NCBI GenBank assembly: GCA_004380135.1
Contig: QXCR01000083.1
Coordinates: 1 to 64,000 of the forward strand
Reading direction: 5' to 3'
Length of the DNA: 64,000 nt
Source: Stemphylium vesicarium
Taxonomy: Eukaryota > Ascomycota > Dothideomycetes > Pleosporales > Pleosporaceae
Below are positions 20,201-30,747 of the stretch, one piece after another; positions within the stretch are counted from its first letter, which is position 1; each line of letters begins with the position of its first letter. The notes beneath the pieces were generated by a model. The model did no database searches and was not told where the DNA came from. It saw nothing but the letters and a program-made list of their open reading frames with translations. The translations under genes and the position numbers were made by a program.

Positions 20201-21795
20201 CCATGTGATGTTTTGGCGCCAGACTTGACTTCAGTAACAAACACTGATGGGTCAAGTTCAATCAAAGATGCGATGAGAGGCCAGTGCACTTGCTTCTCTT
20301 GACGTTCTGGGTATTTGATCCCACAATGATGCCAGAATATGGTCTTGACAAGATCCGGACCAAGGCTCACTTCATGCACCTGTAGAACTTGCAGGGCAGC
20401 ACTTAGCGCAGCAACGGCGGTCTTGCGTGTAACGAACTCTGGTAATGTCGTCAATGAGCAACCCGCGCATTCAGCCAGTGTGGAGAAAACAGCCTGTAGC
20501 CACGGCTTCTCCATCGCTCTGCTTTTTGGCGTCCGAGACGGGGATACACGAATGGCCAAATCTAACAAATGGGAAACAGCGTTGAATAGCGATGCAAGTT
20601 CGATGGGGAGGGCATCGCCGCCGTCCTCGATTTGCGCAGCTTGGAGAAGCTTTGCGCGCAGAGGCTCTAGGTTGCTAGCCAGAGCCGTGGCATCTCGCGA
20701 CTTTGGGGCGCCACTTGAACTAGCCTCGCCAAAGAAGGCTGCTCTCGAGGGTGCGAACAGATGCCTGGTCAGCAATTTTTCCAGCGATGTGGTTGCACGG
20801 TTGATTGCATGTGAATGCACTTTGGAGGCATCTCCATCACACAAGTCCTTAAAACGTGCCAGAAGTGCCAACGTGGGCAAAAGACACTCGGCGTTGAACT
20901 CCTCGGCAGAGGCTCCAGTCTCGTCCTTTGTGTCGGCAGTTCGCAAATCCCATATTTCATATGCAAGGGAGAGATCGATGTGTTCGGCCCAGTGGGAAAG
21001 CGAACTAGCGTTGGTCGAAGCGGTATTCAATAATTGGCGAATACCGGTGAGCCAGAACCTAAGAATGCGCGATGCTTGCGCGCTGTCCGTCCTCAAAACC
21101 ATCTTCATGAGCTCCGCTTGTGTAGTGTCGTCGCCCTTGTTGTCTGCCGTCAAAGTCGCAATCGAGGCCACAGCTGATCTAACAACGCGGAAAAGATGGC
21201 TGAGATTGGCCGGGCCAAGTGTTGCCGGCTTCGAGGAGGTACTCTTCGCGGTTCCACGCTTTCGTTTCTTCGACGGCTTGGTTCCCTCGCGGACGGTCGC
21301 GCTCGACTCGGAGTCATCTTCCATGTGGACGTCTTCTGATGCGGCTGCAACGTTCGCATTAGAATCCTTGTCAAAGTTCTCGACAAGCGTCCTCTCGAGG
21401 ATGCTCAAAAAGCTGGCGTCACGTAGATGAGGTGCGCTTCTCGAGACGGGCAGAACGTGGATCATCCACTCCAAAAGCTGCCATGCGCTCGCACTACCCC
21501 GTGCTGTGCGCCCAGTTTCCGTCTCATCCTTCAACTTGTCGAGTATCCATCGCAAAACCCATTCTGCCCTTGCGCGCACAAGCCGGCGTATGATTTGATA
21601 TCTTGCTCCCTGCTCTTGTATGGTGCTCCAGTCTTCGGGAAGGCCTATGATGTGCGCAGCTTGGCGAATTTGTTCGTCTAGGTCGGAGAAGTCTTGGTTG
21701 ATGGCTTGCAGCCGGGGACGGGTTGACGCAGGATCGTTCTTCGAGGCCTTGGACCTTATTAGTTGTACCATTGCGTATTTCTGTAATGTCTCCAC
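17257..21795 (-). CDS. URB2: Urb2/Npa2-family ribosome biogenesis protein
   Basis: An uninterrupted 1,512-residue frame, the expected size for fungal Urb2/Npa2. The N-terminus has the family's GARYQIIRRLVRARAEWVLRWILDKLKD segment (about residues 63-90). The C-terminal third holds the conserved Urb2/Npa2 domain, with LLLVHRGRLGGRFHLLLPLLQGLL-type sequence followed by LLSTLCNPP and FLYPFLASFCRFQLNGRL. The middle is helical solenoid. A basic stretch near residues 170-190 (KPSKKRKRGTAKS) is a likely nuclear/nucleolar signal. Urb2 acts in the nucleolus with Npa1 and other early factors in 60S pre-ribosome assembly and 27S pre-rRNA processing. It is divergent from the Mic10 gene with 268 bases between the starts. 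The start at 21795 may miss a short upstream extension. Confidence 0.88.
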   Translation of the reverse strand: METLQKYAMVQLIRSKASKNDPASTRPRLQAINQDFSDLDEQIRQAAHIIGLPEDWSTIQEQGARYQIIRRLVRARAEWVLRWILDKLKDETETGRTARGSASAWQLLEWMIHVLPVSRSAPHLRDASFLSILERTLVENFDKDSNANVAAASEDVHMEDDSESSATVREGTKPSKKRKRGTAKSTSSKPATLGPANLSHLFRVVRSAVASIATLTADNKGDDTTQAELMKMVLRTDSAQASRILRFWLTGIRQLLNTASTNASSLSHWAEHIDLSLAYEIWDLRTADTKDETGASAEEFNAECLLPTLALLARFKDLCDGDASKVHSHAINRATTSLEKLLTRHLFAPSRAAFFGEASSSGAPKSRDATALASNLEPLRAKLLQAAQIEDGGDALPIELASLFNAVSHLLDLAIRVSPSRTPKSRAMEKPWLQAVFSTLAECAGCSLTTLPEFVTRKTAVAALSAALQVLQVHEVSLGPDLVKTIFWHHCGIKYPERQEKQVHWPLIASLIELDPSVFVTEVKSGAKTSHGEQIELAEFLFEQISTVELSGNGFSDDIQSDIYATKSKPPSESTSNASLGRSAMLHRIIIPLMSAFVRNRNLLGFIRRWDDQLVKSYRHGKRKALKEGRDMIWEDRALYTALAGTFEQSLTQGQITTLIREHAARLTQLGEAIETASKENVKVKKLAAYKNAASSAVLVPAFLQSIQSDNTIEVLKSDLHSLFTTYATWVCDDRYSLYTQLHLSWTTLCQLLAELWPIEMHASSDMQQDLLHPLLQQATKDICSERKDSARRIYAPTRAAAMLFWFNACDRLQTVPNSENVIRNDLDKVMDNFTALRLGGDARAEMTEIFCAYFVNLLEHLDAKACNATIYGILTRLPVLGTASSNLICRSLAESIAESGSSLMQNAYAAALLAGLAQDDFVVVYPSVCEAILHIHPLAFSREQRQSILDRTIELLNSDLPNTVELLSVVAHLQQVPNASAKVSTEASVIFDIADQLHRQNTETDTALQLLQELVQRTLGHIIPNQNQAQNKEFFIEFTGKLLSITKATDQCSLARLSILRATSVAQKQNTLLHIERYVDLLKKSLGSPDITTLQGALDAFNEISIPTLKEAKLFSRVQTWLRTWVKDAVDLDEYMNPEIQIPSEVVQYVARVYTLVTKFELYPDMAWLVRLTLTVVRGSPVSVQDAVHTTLKEAFNPMPFYEKLDLLPVLTIEQRQPNFASSYRILNDLISSMDDKLESNAELKQKQLALLPGICDLLAECPDYESFNALLGCVDTILNDKPSLASQHSIECVFSVLMKLTSRSSPNLPSQHAPEIFSRLCHTSRLILLVHRGRLGGRFHLLLPLLQGLLFCLFIPNASRSGALPTWLRATSSTEPVRLTSVNATQFTRLLSTLCNPPQSSITKAHQHHQSRKSKDLNDPIKAAREKASNFLYPFLASFCRFQLNGRLDQGVREKLMPGVWEVVGTASLHRESLDAMFAGLGRSERDVWKGLWEDWEGVHGRRQIVGHGE

Positions 21796-22063
21796 TCACT
21801 GGCTTCATTGGCGCCATCTTGTCACCTCATTACCCGTTTTGGTTGCAAGAGCTGCGAGAAGATGGCAACAGCGCTGCTATGTCGAAAAAACTTGGGCACG
21901 GACCACGCCACCCTGGTCGTTCCTGCCAAGGGCCGGCGACGTCAAAGTTCGGCCTCAAGCTCCCGCGAAAGACCATCAACACCACGCCGATCCGCCTTCT
22001 GCCACCCTCAGCACACCGAGTGCGCCGTTGAATACATCAATTGCACTCGAATTCACCGCCAAA

Positions 22064-22613
22064 ATGGCCGAAAACACCCCTCAGCCCGTCGCTTCCATCT
22101 CGCGCACCACACGTCCCATGAGCGAGGCTCTGCTTAACGAGAAGGTACAATTCCCGAGATAGTCCCGTCTGGAGGCATTGGCCGAGTTTGGACTCGAATT
22201 TTGGGTGTGGCAGGCTTGGGAAGAGGCTGTTGTATCTAATGGCGGGGCAAAGCCGCCTCACGCGACTACCACGCCTACCCAATTCGACACAACCCACGGT
22301 CCAGCGGTATAGAAACGATTCTGGAGAAAGTGGCTGACATGTGATTACAGTGGGACCGCTGTCTCTCTTCAATGCTCATCCGTTCCGGCCTTGGTGTCTC
22401 ATTCGGTGTTGTCTTCTCCGTCCTCCTCTTCAAGCGACGCGCATGGCCCGCATTTGTCGGTCTCGGTTTCGGTGCCGGAAGGGCATGGGAAGAGTGCGAC
22501 AACGTCAGTTATTCCCTACACGATCCGTGAAGCGGTATGCTAACAACATGGAATAGTCATTCAAGCGAGCAGCATCACCCGCCAAAGACGGTCTCCGCGT
22601 TATCCGACCATAA
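22064..22613 (+). CDS. MIC10: MICOS complex subunit Mic10
   Basis: Three exons, 22064-22144, 22351-22503 and 22557-22613, encode 96 residues. Introns are 206 and 53 bases; the first contains the stop that would otherwise end the frame at residue 32. The protein has the Mic10 signature: EKWDRCLSSMLIRSGLG, a first helix with SFGVVFSVLLF, a positively charged KRRAWP loop, and a second helix with the glycine motif GLGFGAGRAWEEC. Mic10 is a hairpin-shaped inner-membrane protein that oligomerises to bend the membrane at mitochondrial cristae junctions. Length matches the family (about 90-100). The Met context (AAAATGG) is good. Confidence 0.93.
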
Positions 22614-22901
22614 GCCATTTATCACATGCGAGTGGGGAGATGAGGCGACATGTTTCTAGGGAATTGGAGCTTTGCATGCCGAGTATGCATTGTACAATAG
22701 GGCACGGTGTAGACTGTCTGGGCAATCGAGAGCTGTTTATTTCACGGACACACATGCACACACATTCCCCAAACTTTCTTCAACTTCATACCATTCCACC
22801 GTTTTCTGACATGCTTCTTTCCCGAGTACTTTTGGTTTCTCTCAAGTACAATCATTCTAGTATACACAACCCCATTCCCACCATATCTTTCTTCCCCCGT
22901 T

Positions 22902-23866
22902 TCACCCCTTGTACTCCTCAAACCTATACCCCTCACACCCATCCAGCACCGTAAACCAAAACGTACTAAACTCAATACTCTCATACAAGTCCCTCCCCGC
23001 TACCCTCGCCTTCCTATGCCACGGTCCCAAACCCCCTCTAACCGCATCTTCCCTACTGTGCCAGAAACCTATCACGCCCATATAGTCAGCACTAAAACAC
23101 ACTCTCACCTCCCAGCTCTCTCAAACACCACACGAAAGAAGAGGAGAAACTCACAGGTAGCTAAATTCCTCCTCTCCCCATCCCCAGCCCCAAACCAATA
23201 CTTGAGCAACCCCCCACTCCCCACCGCCTCGCGATGGCTCTCCTCATCTAGTTTGTACAGGTACTCGGTATCAATAAGCGGTTTGAGTTTGCTCCGGAAC
23301 ACGACGACGTAGAAGCGCGTTTCAGACCAACTTATCCCCTCGCGCACGACGAGTTCGCACAGGAGAGATAGGACAGTGGGGAAGTTGAGCGCGGTGGTGT
23401 AGGGTGTGGTGGCGTAGGTTGGTGTTGTGGGGCGGAGGGCGGTTAGGGCGAGGGATAGAAGGATGGAGGATAGAGGTAGAGGTGGGGGGAGGGGCGTGCT
23501 TGAAGAAGGGGAGAGGGAGAGGTGGTGCTGGGGTTTGTTGTAGGGGGATGTGATGAGACGGTTTGATGTCGGCGTCTCTGGCTCTTCTTCTTCTTCTCTC
23601 TCTTTGGCTTGCGGCTCGGTGGTGCCTGGAATTGGTCTGGAGACGAAGACTATTTGGCCTTGCGCTGCTGCTTCGAAGCGTAGCGCGTCGAAATCTGTTG
23701 TCATGAACGAGGGGCGCCGGAGCCGGATGCTGCGGAGTGGAAATCCGGGCACTGTGCTAGCTGGACGTGGTGTTGGGGGTGTGGATAGAGATGTGACGGC
23801 CACGGTGGGGATTTTGTTGTCTAGGGGCTGTGCGAGAAGGGCGCTTGTGTGCTGTGAAATCCCCAT
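22902..23866 (-). CDS. UPF0643-family protein
   Basis: Exon 1 23866-23155 and exon 2 23068-22902, joined across an 86-base GT-AG intron, encode 292 residues. The C-terminal half is conserved: SWSETRFYVVVFRSKLKP, LDEESHREAVGSGGLLKYWFG, then across the splice NLATCFWHSREDAVRGGLGPWHRKA and a final STFWFTVLDG. This is the pattern of the fungal UPF0643 proteins, whose function is not established; the NLATC...W.S...A segment suggests a monooxygenase-like ferredoxin fold, which is inference. The N-terminal 130 residues are Pro/Ser/Thr-rich and poorly conserved. An acidic EEEEEPETP cluster lies near residue 95. Confidence 0.75.
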
Positions 23867-24414
23867 CTTGGTGTTGCTGTGCGAGGAGTCGGCCTGTTCA
23901 GTATTTTTGGTGGGCTCTTTTGGTACCGGGAGGTTGCACTGGGTAGGGACTCGTGTCTTCCTTTACTGCTACCCTTCCTGCTGTAGCGGGCCTTCGAGTG
24001 GTCGTCGGCCTTTCCTTTTTCTTCTGGTGAGTGGAGAAGGAATGCCCCAGATATTTGATTGTGGGGAGTTTTATTTCATCTTCCCAGGTTGCTGATGGCG
24101 TGCGCTTGGGTGACATTTCGCTACAAGCACGTCGGATCACGCAATTTGGGCGCGTGAAATTCCGACTTTTTTGTCATTCTTTTCGTCACAAGATCGAACT
24201 TGTCATTTGAAGACTGGCAAGTTGTTACTTTCTTTTCTGATTTGTGCTGGAACAAGTCTACCTTCTGGCTCGGTCTTAGAATGTTCTATTTCACAAACGC
24301 CATGAAACGAAAGTCCCAAAAACATACGTAAGGGTATAGCCAAAAACAACGCATCAAATGTGATCCACGATATTCCCATCCCAGAGGTACGGTCACGCAT
24401 CGAAAACGCCAACA
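23867..24414. other. Intergenic region
   Basis: No gene supported; contains the promoter of the UPF0643 gene and the 3' end of POT1. Confidence 0.45.
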
Positions 24415-26315
24415 TCAATCGGAGATGGTCGTCAGCGTAAGTCTATGCATGCGCTGGTATCCAAACGGATTCTCCTCTGTGACAGGTGCCTCGCAGCCAT
24501 ACTCTTCAATACACGCATCGAAAGGCTTGTTCTGCAATCGATTGTCGCCGCGTGGCAACGGCAAGTCGGATCCCTTTTCCCTTAGTTCAGTCTTCAACTC
24601 CATCAAATTACCCCATAAGATGAAAAGCTTCATTTCGAGCTGTTTGAGGGCGCTACGGTTGCTCTTCAGGCTAGGAGTTCGTTAGTACCATGTCTTTTCG
24701 TAGTGAGCTGTACCTCCTTACTCTTGAGCGTTCATCTTCAACAGATACTGCGCCGAACCATTGTCAACAACAACGCGCAATTTGTCAGACTCCTCGGTAC
24801 CTCGAGGGACCTTAGCGTCCTCTACCAGGAGTACAAAGCCCCATTCCCACCTCTCTTTCCGAGGTTCGCCGTTTTGATTTAGCTTTTTCGGATGCTTGAC
24901 CCAGGCTGGGTCGTTCGAAGAGTGTGCGAAAAGCTCAAGTTGAGGAGGGAATACATCGACCACACGAATGCAAGATCGATATCGGCAGTTAACAAAAGGT
25001 AGCGTGTAGTCGTTGTACTTTTCTGGCGTGCGCATGTGAAGATGAGGGTTGTGGATGATCTCTGAGATTTTAGAGGACTTGTAATCGGTGTATGCCCCTC
25101 GAACTGCACAGAGTTAGTGCATGTGAAGAAGAGAATACCGGAAGCCTCACTGTTTGCATTGAGACCGTTGCGTGCCACGTCCCACTCGCGGGCCTTCTTC
25201 TCAAGCTCCTGCTGCTCGGCTTCATCTGCCGCTCGTTTCTGTTCTCGCTTTGGCCTCTTCTTGTTGTGGGACGCTTTCGCAGACGGTTTTCTAGGCTCAT
25301 TCTGTATGACCTCGAAAGCTGAGGTGCCCACACGATTCCTCTCGTATTCGTCTCGACGTGCTTTGATCTCTGCGATCTCGGACGCGTTCTTCAGGTGGCG
25401 TATGTCAACTTGTTCTGCATTCACCTTGTCTTGGTGCAATACCCCCTCGAGCTTGCCCTTGTCTGACATTTTTACCCTCATGTTTCTGATAAAGACAAAG
25501 TCGCCCACCGCAACATTGTCACGTACCCAAGCTGCATTATGCTCGTAGACTGTGACGTTGAGGATTAAGTAACCGTATGGACCTTTCATCTTGCTATCTC
25601 TCACCATGTAGCTCGGCTCTCTCTCTGGATCTGCGTAATACCACATAAGCTCGTTGGGGGTGTAATCCGTGATCTTCAAGTCGACCTGGCTACCCATCGG
25701 GTAATAGTACACATTGAGAACCAAGGCCCGGACATCACGGAAAGAGTTCTCCTGCAAGTCCTTGATCAGACTATCTCTCTTGGAGGTTCTGGCTTTGGAC
25801 GCGGATGTGACTGCATGCTGTTGCACTTGCTGTGTTGAGCTAGATGACGCATGCTTCAGATGTACGACAGCCATTTGCTCTGGGATGGTAGGTTGTGGGG
25901 CCATACTGGTCGAGTCGCAGGGAAGTTTTTGACTGCCGGCTTGGAAGGCCTGGCTGAGTCCCGGGACGGGAATCTTGCTGCTGGGGAAAACGGTCATGGC
26001 AGAGTCGAGCTTAGAACCAATGCATTCCATGCGACCCATCCATTCGCCTAGCTTGAACCTGCGAAGAATGACAACGTCTCCAGGGCCGGAAATCTTGGGA
26101 AACTTGCCCTGTGGTTTGAACATTCGGCCGCTAATGCTGGACTGGTCGCCGACAGAGCCAGACGTGAAGTCATCCTGGATGATAAAGTCAAGAACATGAT
26201 CGGCTCCTCTGGACGGGCGTGGGCCATTGCAGCTGACAAGAACCCCTATCAGATTGACTTGCTCTCCGGTAGCTTTCGCGTCCTTGATGGCGGTAAAGCC
26301 TTTGGGCAACGGCAT
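24415..26315 (-). CDS. POT1: Protection of telomeres protein POT1
   Basis: Exons 26315-25151, 25103-24722 and 24670-24415 (introns 47 and 51 bases, GT-AG, phases 1 and 2) encode 600 residues. Residues 1-140 form the first telomere-binding OB fold (FTAIKDAKATGEQVNLIGVLVSCNGPRPSRGADHVLDFIIQDD). Residues about 185-330 match the second POT1 OB fold (LQENSFRDVRALVLNVYYYPMG, LKITDYTPNELMWYY, WVRDNVAVGDFVFIRNMRVK). A basic nuclear-targeting stretch (KKRPKREQKRAA) follows. The C-terminal part continues with VNCRYRSCIRVVDVFPP, RWEWGFVLLVEDA and ends with DLKSNRSALKQLEMKLFILWGNL. POT1 binds single-stranded G-rich telomeric DNA and caps chromosome ends. It is head-to-head with importin alpha, 418 bases apart. 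Confidence 0.88.
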
Positions 26316-26733
26316 GGCAACTGGAGAAAACCAAAAGCCGAAAGCAGTTAGCGTGGTGTCAGGCCGTCAAAGGTCCCGAGAAGAGCGAGCACATGCAAGA
26401 AGCTCGGAAGCGATTGCGAAAAAAAGAGTGAGGTATTTTGCAGTCTCCTTTGTCTGTCGCCTTTTTCGCACTGACTGTCTCTGTATCGGCAGCAAACCAA
26501 TAGCGAGAGGGTGGGTATATCACGGTGCCTGAGACAGTGGGACGCGTCGTGGTGGTTGCTTAGGCGTAGGGCTCGAGCCAAGACCCAGTTGCTAGCGCCA
26601 ATACCGCTTCGCCGCTTCCGCTTTCAAAATCACCCCTCTAGTTGGAAAGTTTACTCCCTTTTACAAACAAACACGACCCACCCAAAACTTCTTCGACTCA
26701 ACACCTGATCCGTCCACTAGAGTCGTCGCAGAA
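26316..26733. other. Divergent promoter region of POT1 and importin alpha
   Basis: Shared 418-base upstream region between two divergent starts. No further gene seen. Confidence 0.5.
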
Positions 26734-28530
26734 ATGGCCGACAAATACATCCCCGAGCACCGTCGCACGACGTTCAAGGCCAAGAGCGCTTTCAAGCCAG
26801 ATGAACTCCGCCGCCGCCGTGAAGAGCAACAGGTCGAGATTCGTCGGGCGAAGCGTGAGGAGAACCTCGCCAAGCGCCGTGGTATTGCAGGACGCGACCA
26901 GCCCGGTGCCTCGCTGGGCGCTGCCCCCGACAGCGACGATGAGGGCGGCAACATTGAGAGCCAGGTCGGTACACCCCACCATGCCGTGCTTTTGCCCCGT
27001 AGCGGGCTTTATATGAGAGAAACCAAGGCTGACGCAATGCGATAGCTCAACGAAGAGCTCCCACAGATGGTAAAGGGCGTTTTCTCGGAACAGATCGACG
27101 AGCAGATTCAGGCCACGACCAAGTTCCGCAAGCTTTTGTCCAAGGAGCGCAACCCTCCCATCGAGCGCGTTATCGAGACGGGCGTAGTGAGTCGCTTTGT
27201 TGAGTTCCTCCGCTCCCCGCACACGCTGGTACAGTTCGAGGCGGCGTGGGCCCTCACCAACATCGCCTCGGGTTCGGCGCAGCAAACACAGGTCGTCATT
27301 GAGGCGGGCGCGGTGCCCATTTTTGTCGAGTTGCTCAGCAGCCACGAGCCAGACGTGCGGGAGCAGGCCGTCTGGGCCCTGGGTAACATCGCCGGAGACA
27401 GCCCCGCATGCCGCGACTTTGTACTGCAGGCCGGTGCTCTCCGCCCGCTGCTCGCCCTGCTGGGTGACAGCCGCAAGTTGAGCATGCTGCGCAATGCGAC
27501 ATGGACCCTGAGCAACTTCTGCCGCGGCAAGACCCCTCAGCCCGACTGGCAAACTGTGAGTTCTGCTTACCGCCCCACATGCACCCAAGTGCTAATTGTC
27601 TAGCAGATTCAGCCCGCCCTGCCCGTCCTTGCCAAGCTCGTCTACTCGCTCGACGACGAGGTGCTCATCGATGCCTGCTGGGCCATCTCATACCTGTCCG
27701 ATGGCTCCAACGACAAGATCCAGGCCGTCATTGAGGCCGGCATTCCCCGCCGTCTCGTAGAGCTGCTGATGCACGCCTCCACCTCCGTCCAGACGCCTGC
27801 CCTCCGCTCCGTCGGCAACATTGTCACTGGCGACGACGTCCAGACCCAGGTCATCATCAACTGCGGCTCGCTCCCCGCTCTGCTGTCGCTCTTGAGCTCC
27901 ACCAAGGACGGCATCCGCAAGGAGGCCTGCTGGACCATCTCCAACATTACCGCCGGCAACTCGACCCAGATCCAGGCTGTCATCGATGCCAACATCATCC
28001 CTCCTCTGATCCACCTCCTCCAGAACGGCGATTTCAAGACCCGAAAGGAGGCTTGCTGGGCCATCTCCAACGCTACCAGCGGTGGTCTGCAGAAACCTGC
28101 CCAGATCCGCTACCTGGTTCAGAGCGGTTGCATCAAGCCTCTCTGCGACCTGCTCGCATGCCCCGACAACAAGATTATCCAAGTTGCCCTTGACGGTCTA
28201 GAGAACATCCTCAAGGTCGGAGAGATGGATAAGGAGGCTAGCGAAGGCGGTGCTAATGGCGAGCCCATCAACCGCTACGCTCTCTTCATCGAGGAGGTTG
28301 GTGGCATGGAGAAGATTCACGAGTGCCAGAACAACGCCAACGAGGAGATTTACATGAAGGCATACAATATCATCGAGAAGTACTTCTCCGACGAGGAGGG
28401 TGAGGCCGAGAACATGGGCGAGGCCGGACCCCAGGTCAACCAGGAGGGCCACTTTGGCTTCGGCGCTGCCGGCCAACAGCAACAACAAAACTTCAACTTC
28501 GCCAACGGAGGTGACTCAATGGACATGTAG
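26734..28530 (+). CDS. SRP1: Importin subunit alpha (karyopherin alpha)
   Basis: Exons 26734-26964, 27046-27555 and 27607-28530 encode 554 residues, the usual size. Residues 1-75 are the importin-beta-binding domain, rich in Arg/Lys (RRTTFKAKSAF, ELRRRREEQQVEIRRAKREENLAKRRG). From about residue 90 come ten armadillo repeats with the Trp/Asn arrays that bind nuclear localisation signals (QFEAAWALTNIASG, EQAVWALGNIAGD, RNATWTLSNFCRGK, IDACWAISYLSDG, KEACWTISNITAGN, KEACWAISNATSGG). The acidic, Gln-rich tail has an AGQQQQQNFNF segment before GGDSMDM. It carries classical NLS cargo into the nucleus with importin beta. No defect is seen. Confidence 0.95.
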
Positions 28531-29428
28531 GCTGATTTTCAGATTCGCGACGAGTTCCAACGTTGTGGACGCGCTGCATGGTCAGCCGTGCAGCGCTTCC
28601 TTTATCGCCCTAGCCAGCCACAACAGCGCGACTAGAGGTGTTTGCAGTGCCCTGGATGAATTCGGACATCATACACGATATGATACATGACCCACGGAAG
28701 CGCCATGATTGCGAGGACGTTGTTTCCTTGGCAATACCCCCATACTTTCCCAGCTATCACTTCGCCATGATTTCTATGAAGCCTTAAAGATACACCGTCT
28801 TGTAACCCTCCCATGTTCCTTATCCGCATCATAACCCCGGCGTTGCGTGTTTGCCTAGCTCTGTCTGAAGCTCGGAACGGTTTGGGCTGGGCGGTCTGCT
28901 CTGGAATTGGTGCTCTACACAATTGGGTGCGAGGGCGACAAGTACTTTCAGTTCAGTCGCGCCGGTCAGATAGCTGAATATATTGCCGAGCCATCGGTTT
29001 GCAACATGATTTGAAGTAGTTGTGATGATTGGATTTTGAAGCTGTTTGACGCTAGCTCTCGGAGCCCATGTGCGTCATCGGCGGAACCTTAGGTGACCCC
29101 GCCGGCACACATCCGCGTCCAACTACGCGACTGGGTCGTGTACATGTGTTTTAGTATGTAGTCGCGTTTCGCATGCGATGGCATCATCCACTTGCACTTT
29201 GCTATATTGCTCTCTCACGCATCCACCCTGCAAGCATGCGTGAGCTGAATTGATGTCTCGTACAATGTCTTGGGCCGATGGCGCAATCATGGCAAACACA
29301 CCGCCCTGAGCTCGCAACCAACGCACCACTGTCCAAACGGCCGATTTTCATATCCAACGGGTATTCATCTCGCTCCTCACACATAGTCGTGCCATACTGA
29401 GGCGAAGAAATCCTTACATACGCCCACC
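28531..29428. other. Intergenic region, 0.9 kb
   Basis: No gene supported on either strand. Contains the importin alpha 3' region and the promoter of the amidotransferase gene. Confidence 0.5.
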
Positions 29429-30747
29429 ATGTGTAGATTCATGGCAAGCATTCCACCACACATAGCCATGTTCCCAACTAACACACACAGGTCTACAAAG
29501 GCAAAGACGAGATCCTCCTCTCAGAACTAATCCTCAACCCCTCGCACTCCATCCTCACGCAATCCTTCGACTCGCGCCTCCGCCTCGTACGTCTCCCCCT
29601 CCATCCCGCACTCCCATCCTCTACTAACACCACCACCACAGGACCGACGACGCCCACACAACGGCGATGGCTTCGGAATCGGGTACTACACCTCGCCCTC
29701 CCTAGGCCCCACCCCCTGCGTCTTCACATCCACGATCCCAGCGTGGAACTGCATAAACCTCTCTCGAATCGCGTCCAAAACGACGTCCTCGCTCATCTTC
29801 GCCCACGTGCGCGCCACAACCGAAGGCAACCTCAGCGACAGCAACTGCCACCCCTTCAGCTACAAATCGCTCATGTTCATGCACAACGGCGGCATCGGCG
29901 CGTTCCGCAAGATAAAGCGGCGCCTCGCCATGAGCCTGGATGAGAAATGGTTCAACATCGTGGGCGGATCCACGGACAGCGAGTGGGCCTTTGCCACGTT
30001 CCTCGACTGCCTGCACCGCGCGGGCGTATCGCCCGACGCCGACGTCGAAGCTGGTGTTGGCTTTGGGCACAGCGTGTTGCGCAAAGCGCTGCTGGCGACG
30101 ATTGCGCGGCTCAACGGGTTTATCAAAGAGGTGGTGGGCGAGTTGGGGGTGGGCGAAGAGGATAGTAGGAGTTTACTCAACTTTGCGGTTACAGATGGGG
30201 TTAGTGTGGTTTGTTCGCGCTATGTGAGTAGTCGCACGGATGAGGCGGCGAGTCTGTTTTTTAGTAGTGGGACGAGTTGGAAGGAGTTGAAAGGTGAGGA
30301 GCAGGGCGGTTCTTCGGCGGATGAGGGGAGTGGGGAGGATGAGAGGGAGAGGGATTACGTCATGGAGAGACGCGATAAGGGGAGTGATATTGTGCTTGTG
30401 GCTAGTGAACCGTTGACGTTTGAACGCGGTATGTTATCTTCCTCTCTTTCTACCCCTTTCTTTCGAAATCTTCCTCCTTACTCTCCCTTAAGAATATCCA
30501 CTTGCCTTACTTCTTCCGCTTTTTCCTCTTTGCTAATGCCTGCCTTGTTTTAGACAACTGGGTCACAGTCCCTACAAACAGCACCCTCACCATCTCCAAA
30601 CAAACCGTCATGATCCACCCCATCATCGACGAATTTTACTCCCCCAACCCGGCGCACGAGCGCAGTGCGAATTTCGCAAAGGCGAGGGGCCAGACGGTTA
30701 CGGGGAGTGATAAGAGGGTTTTGACTGACCTTGAGGGAGGGGCGTGA
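29429..30747 (+). CDS. DUG3: Class II glutamine amidotransferase, Dug3-like
   Basis: Exons 29429-29443, 29491-29586, 29642-30428 and 30554-30747 encode 363 residues. The first exon encodes only MCRFM; removal of a 47-base intron with a GC donor (GCAAG) and a CTAAC branch site yields MCRFMVYKGKDEILLSEL, the start expected for this family, with Cys2 as N-terminal nucleophile. Later hallmarks are SFDSRLRLDRRRPHNGDGFGIGYY, FAHVRATTEGNLSDSNCHPF and FMHNGGIGAF. The remaining introns are GT-AG (55 and 125 bases). In yeast, Dug3 with Dug2 makes the glutamine-amidotransferase-like part of the glutathione-degrading complex in the cytosol. An acidic Gly/Ser/Glu insert near residues 245-275 (GEEQGGSSADEGSGEDERER) is probably a surface loop. 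The symbol is given for the family; orthology is inferred. Confidence 0.83.
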
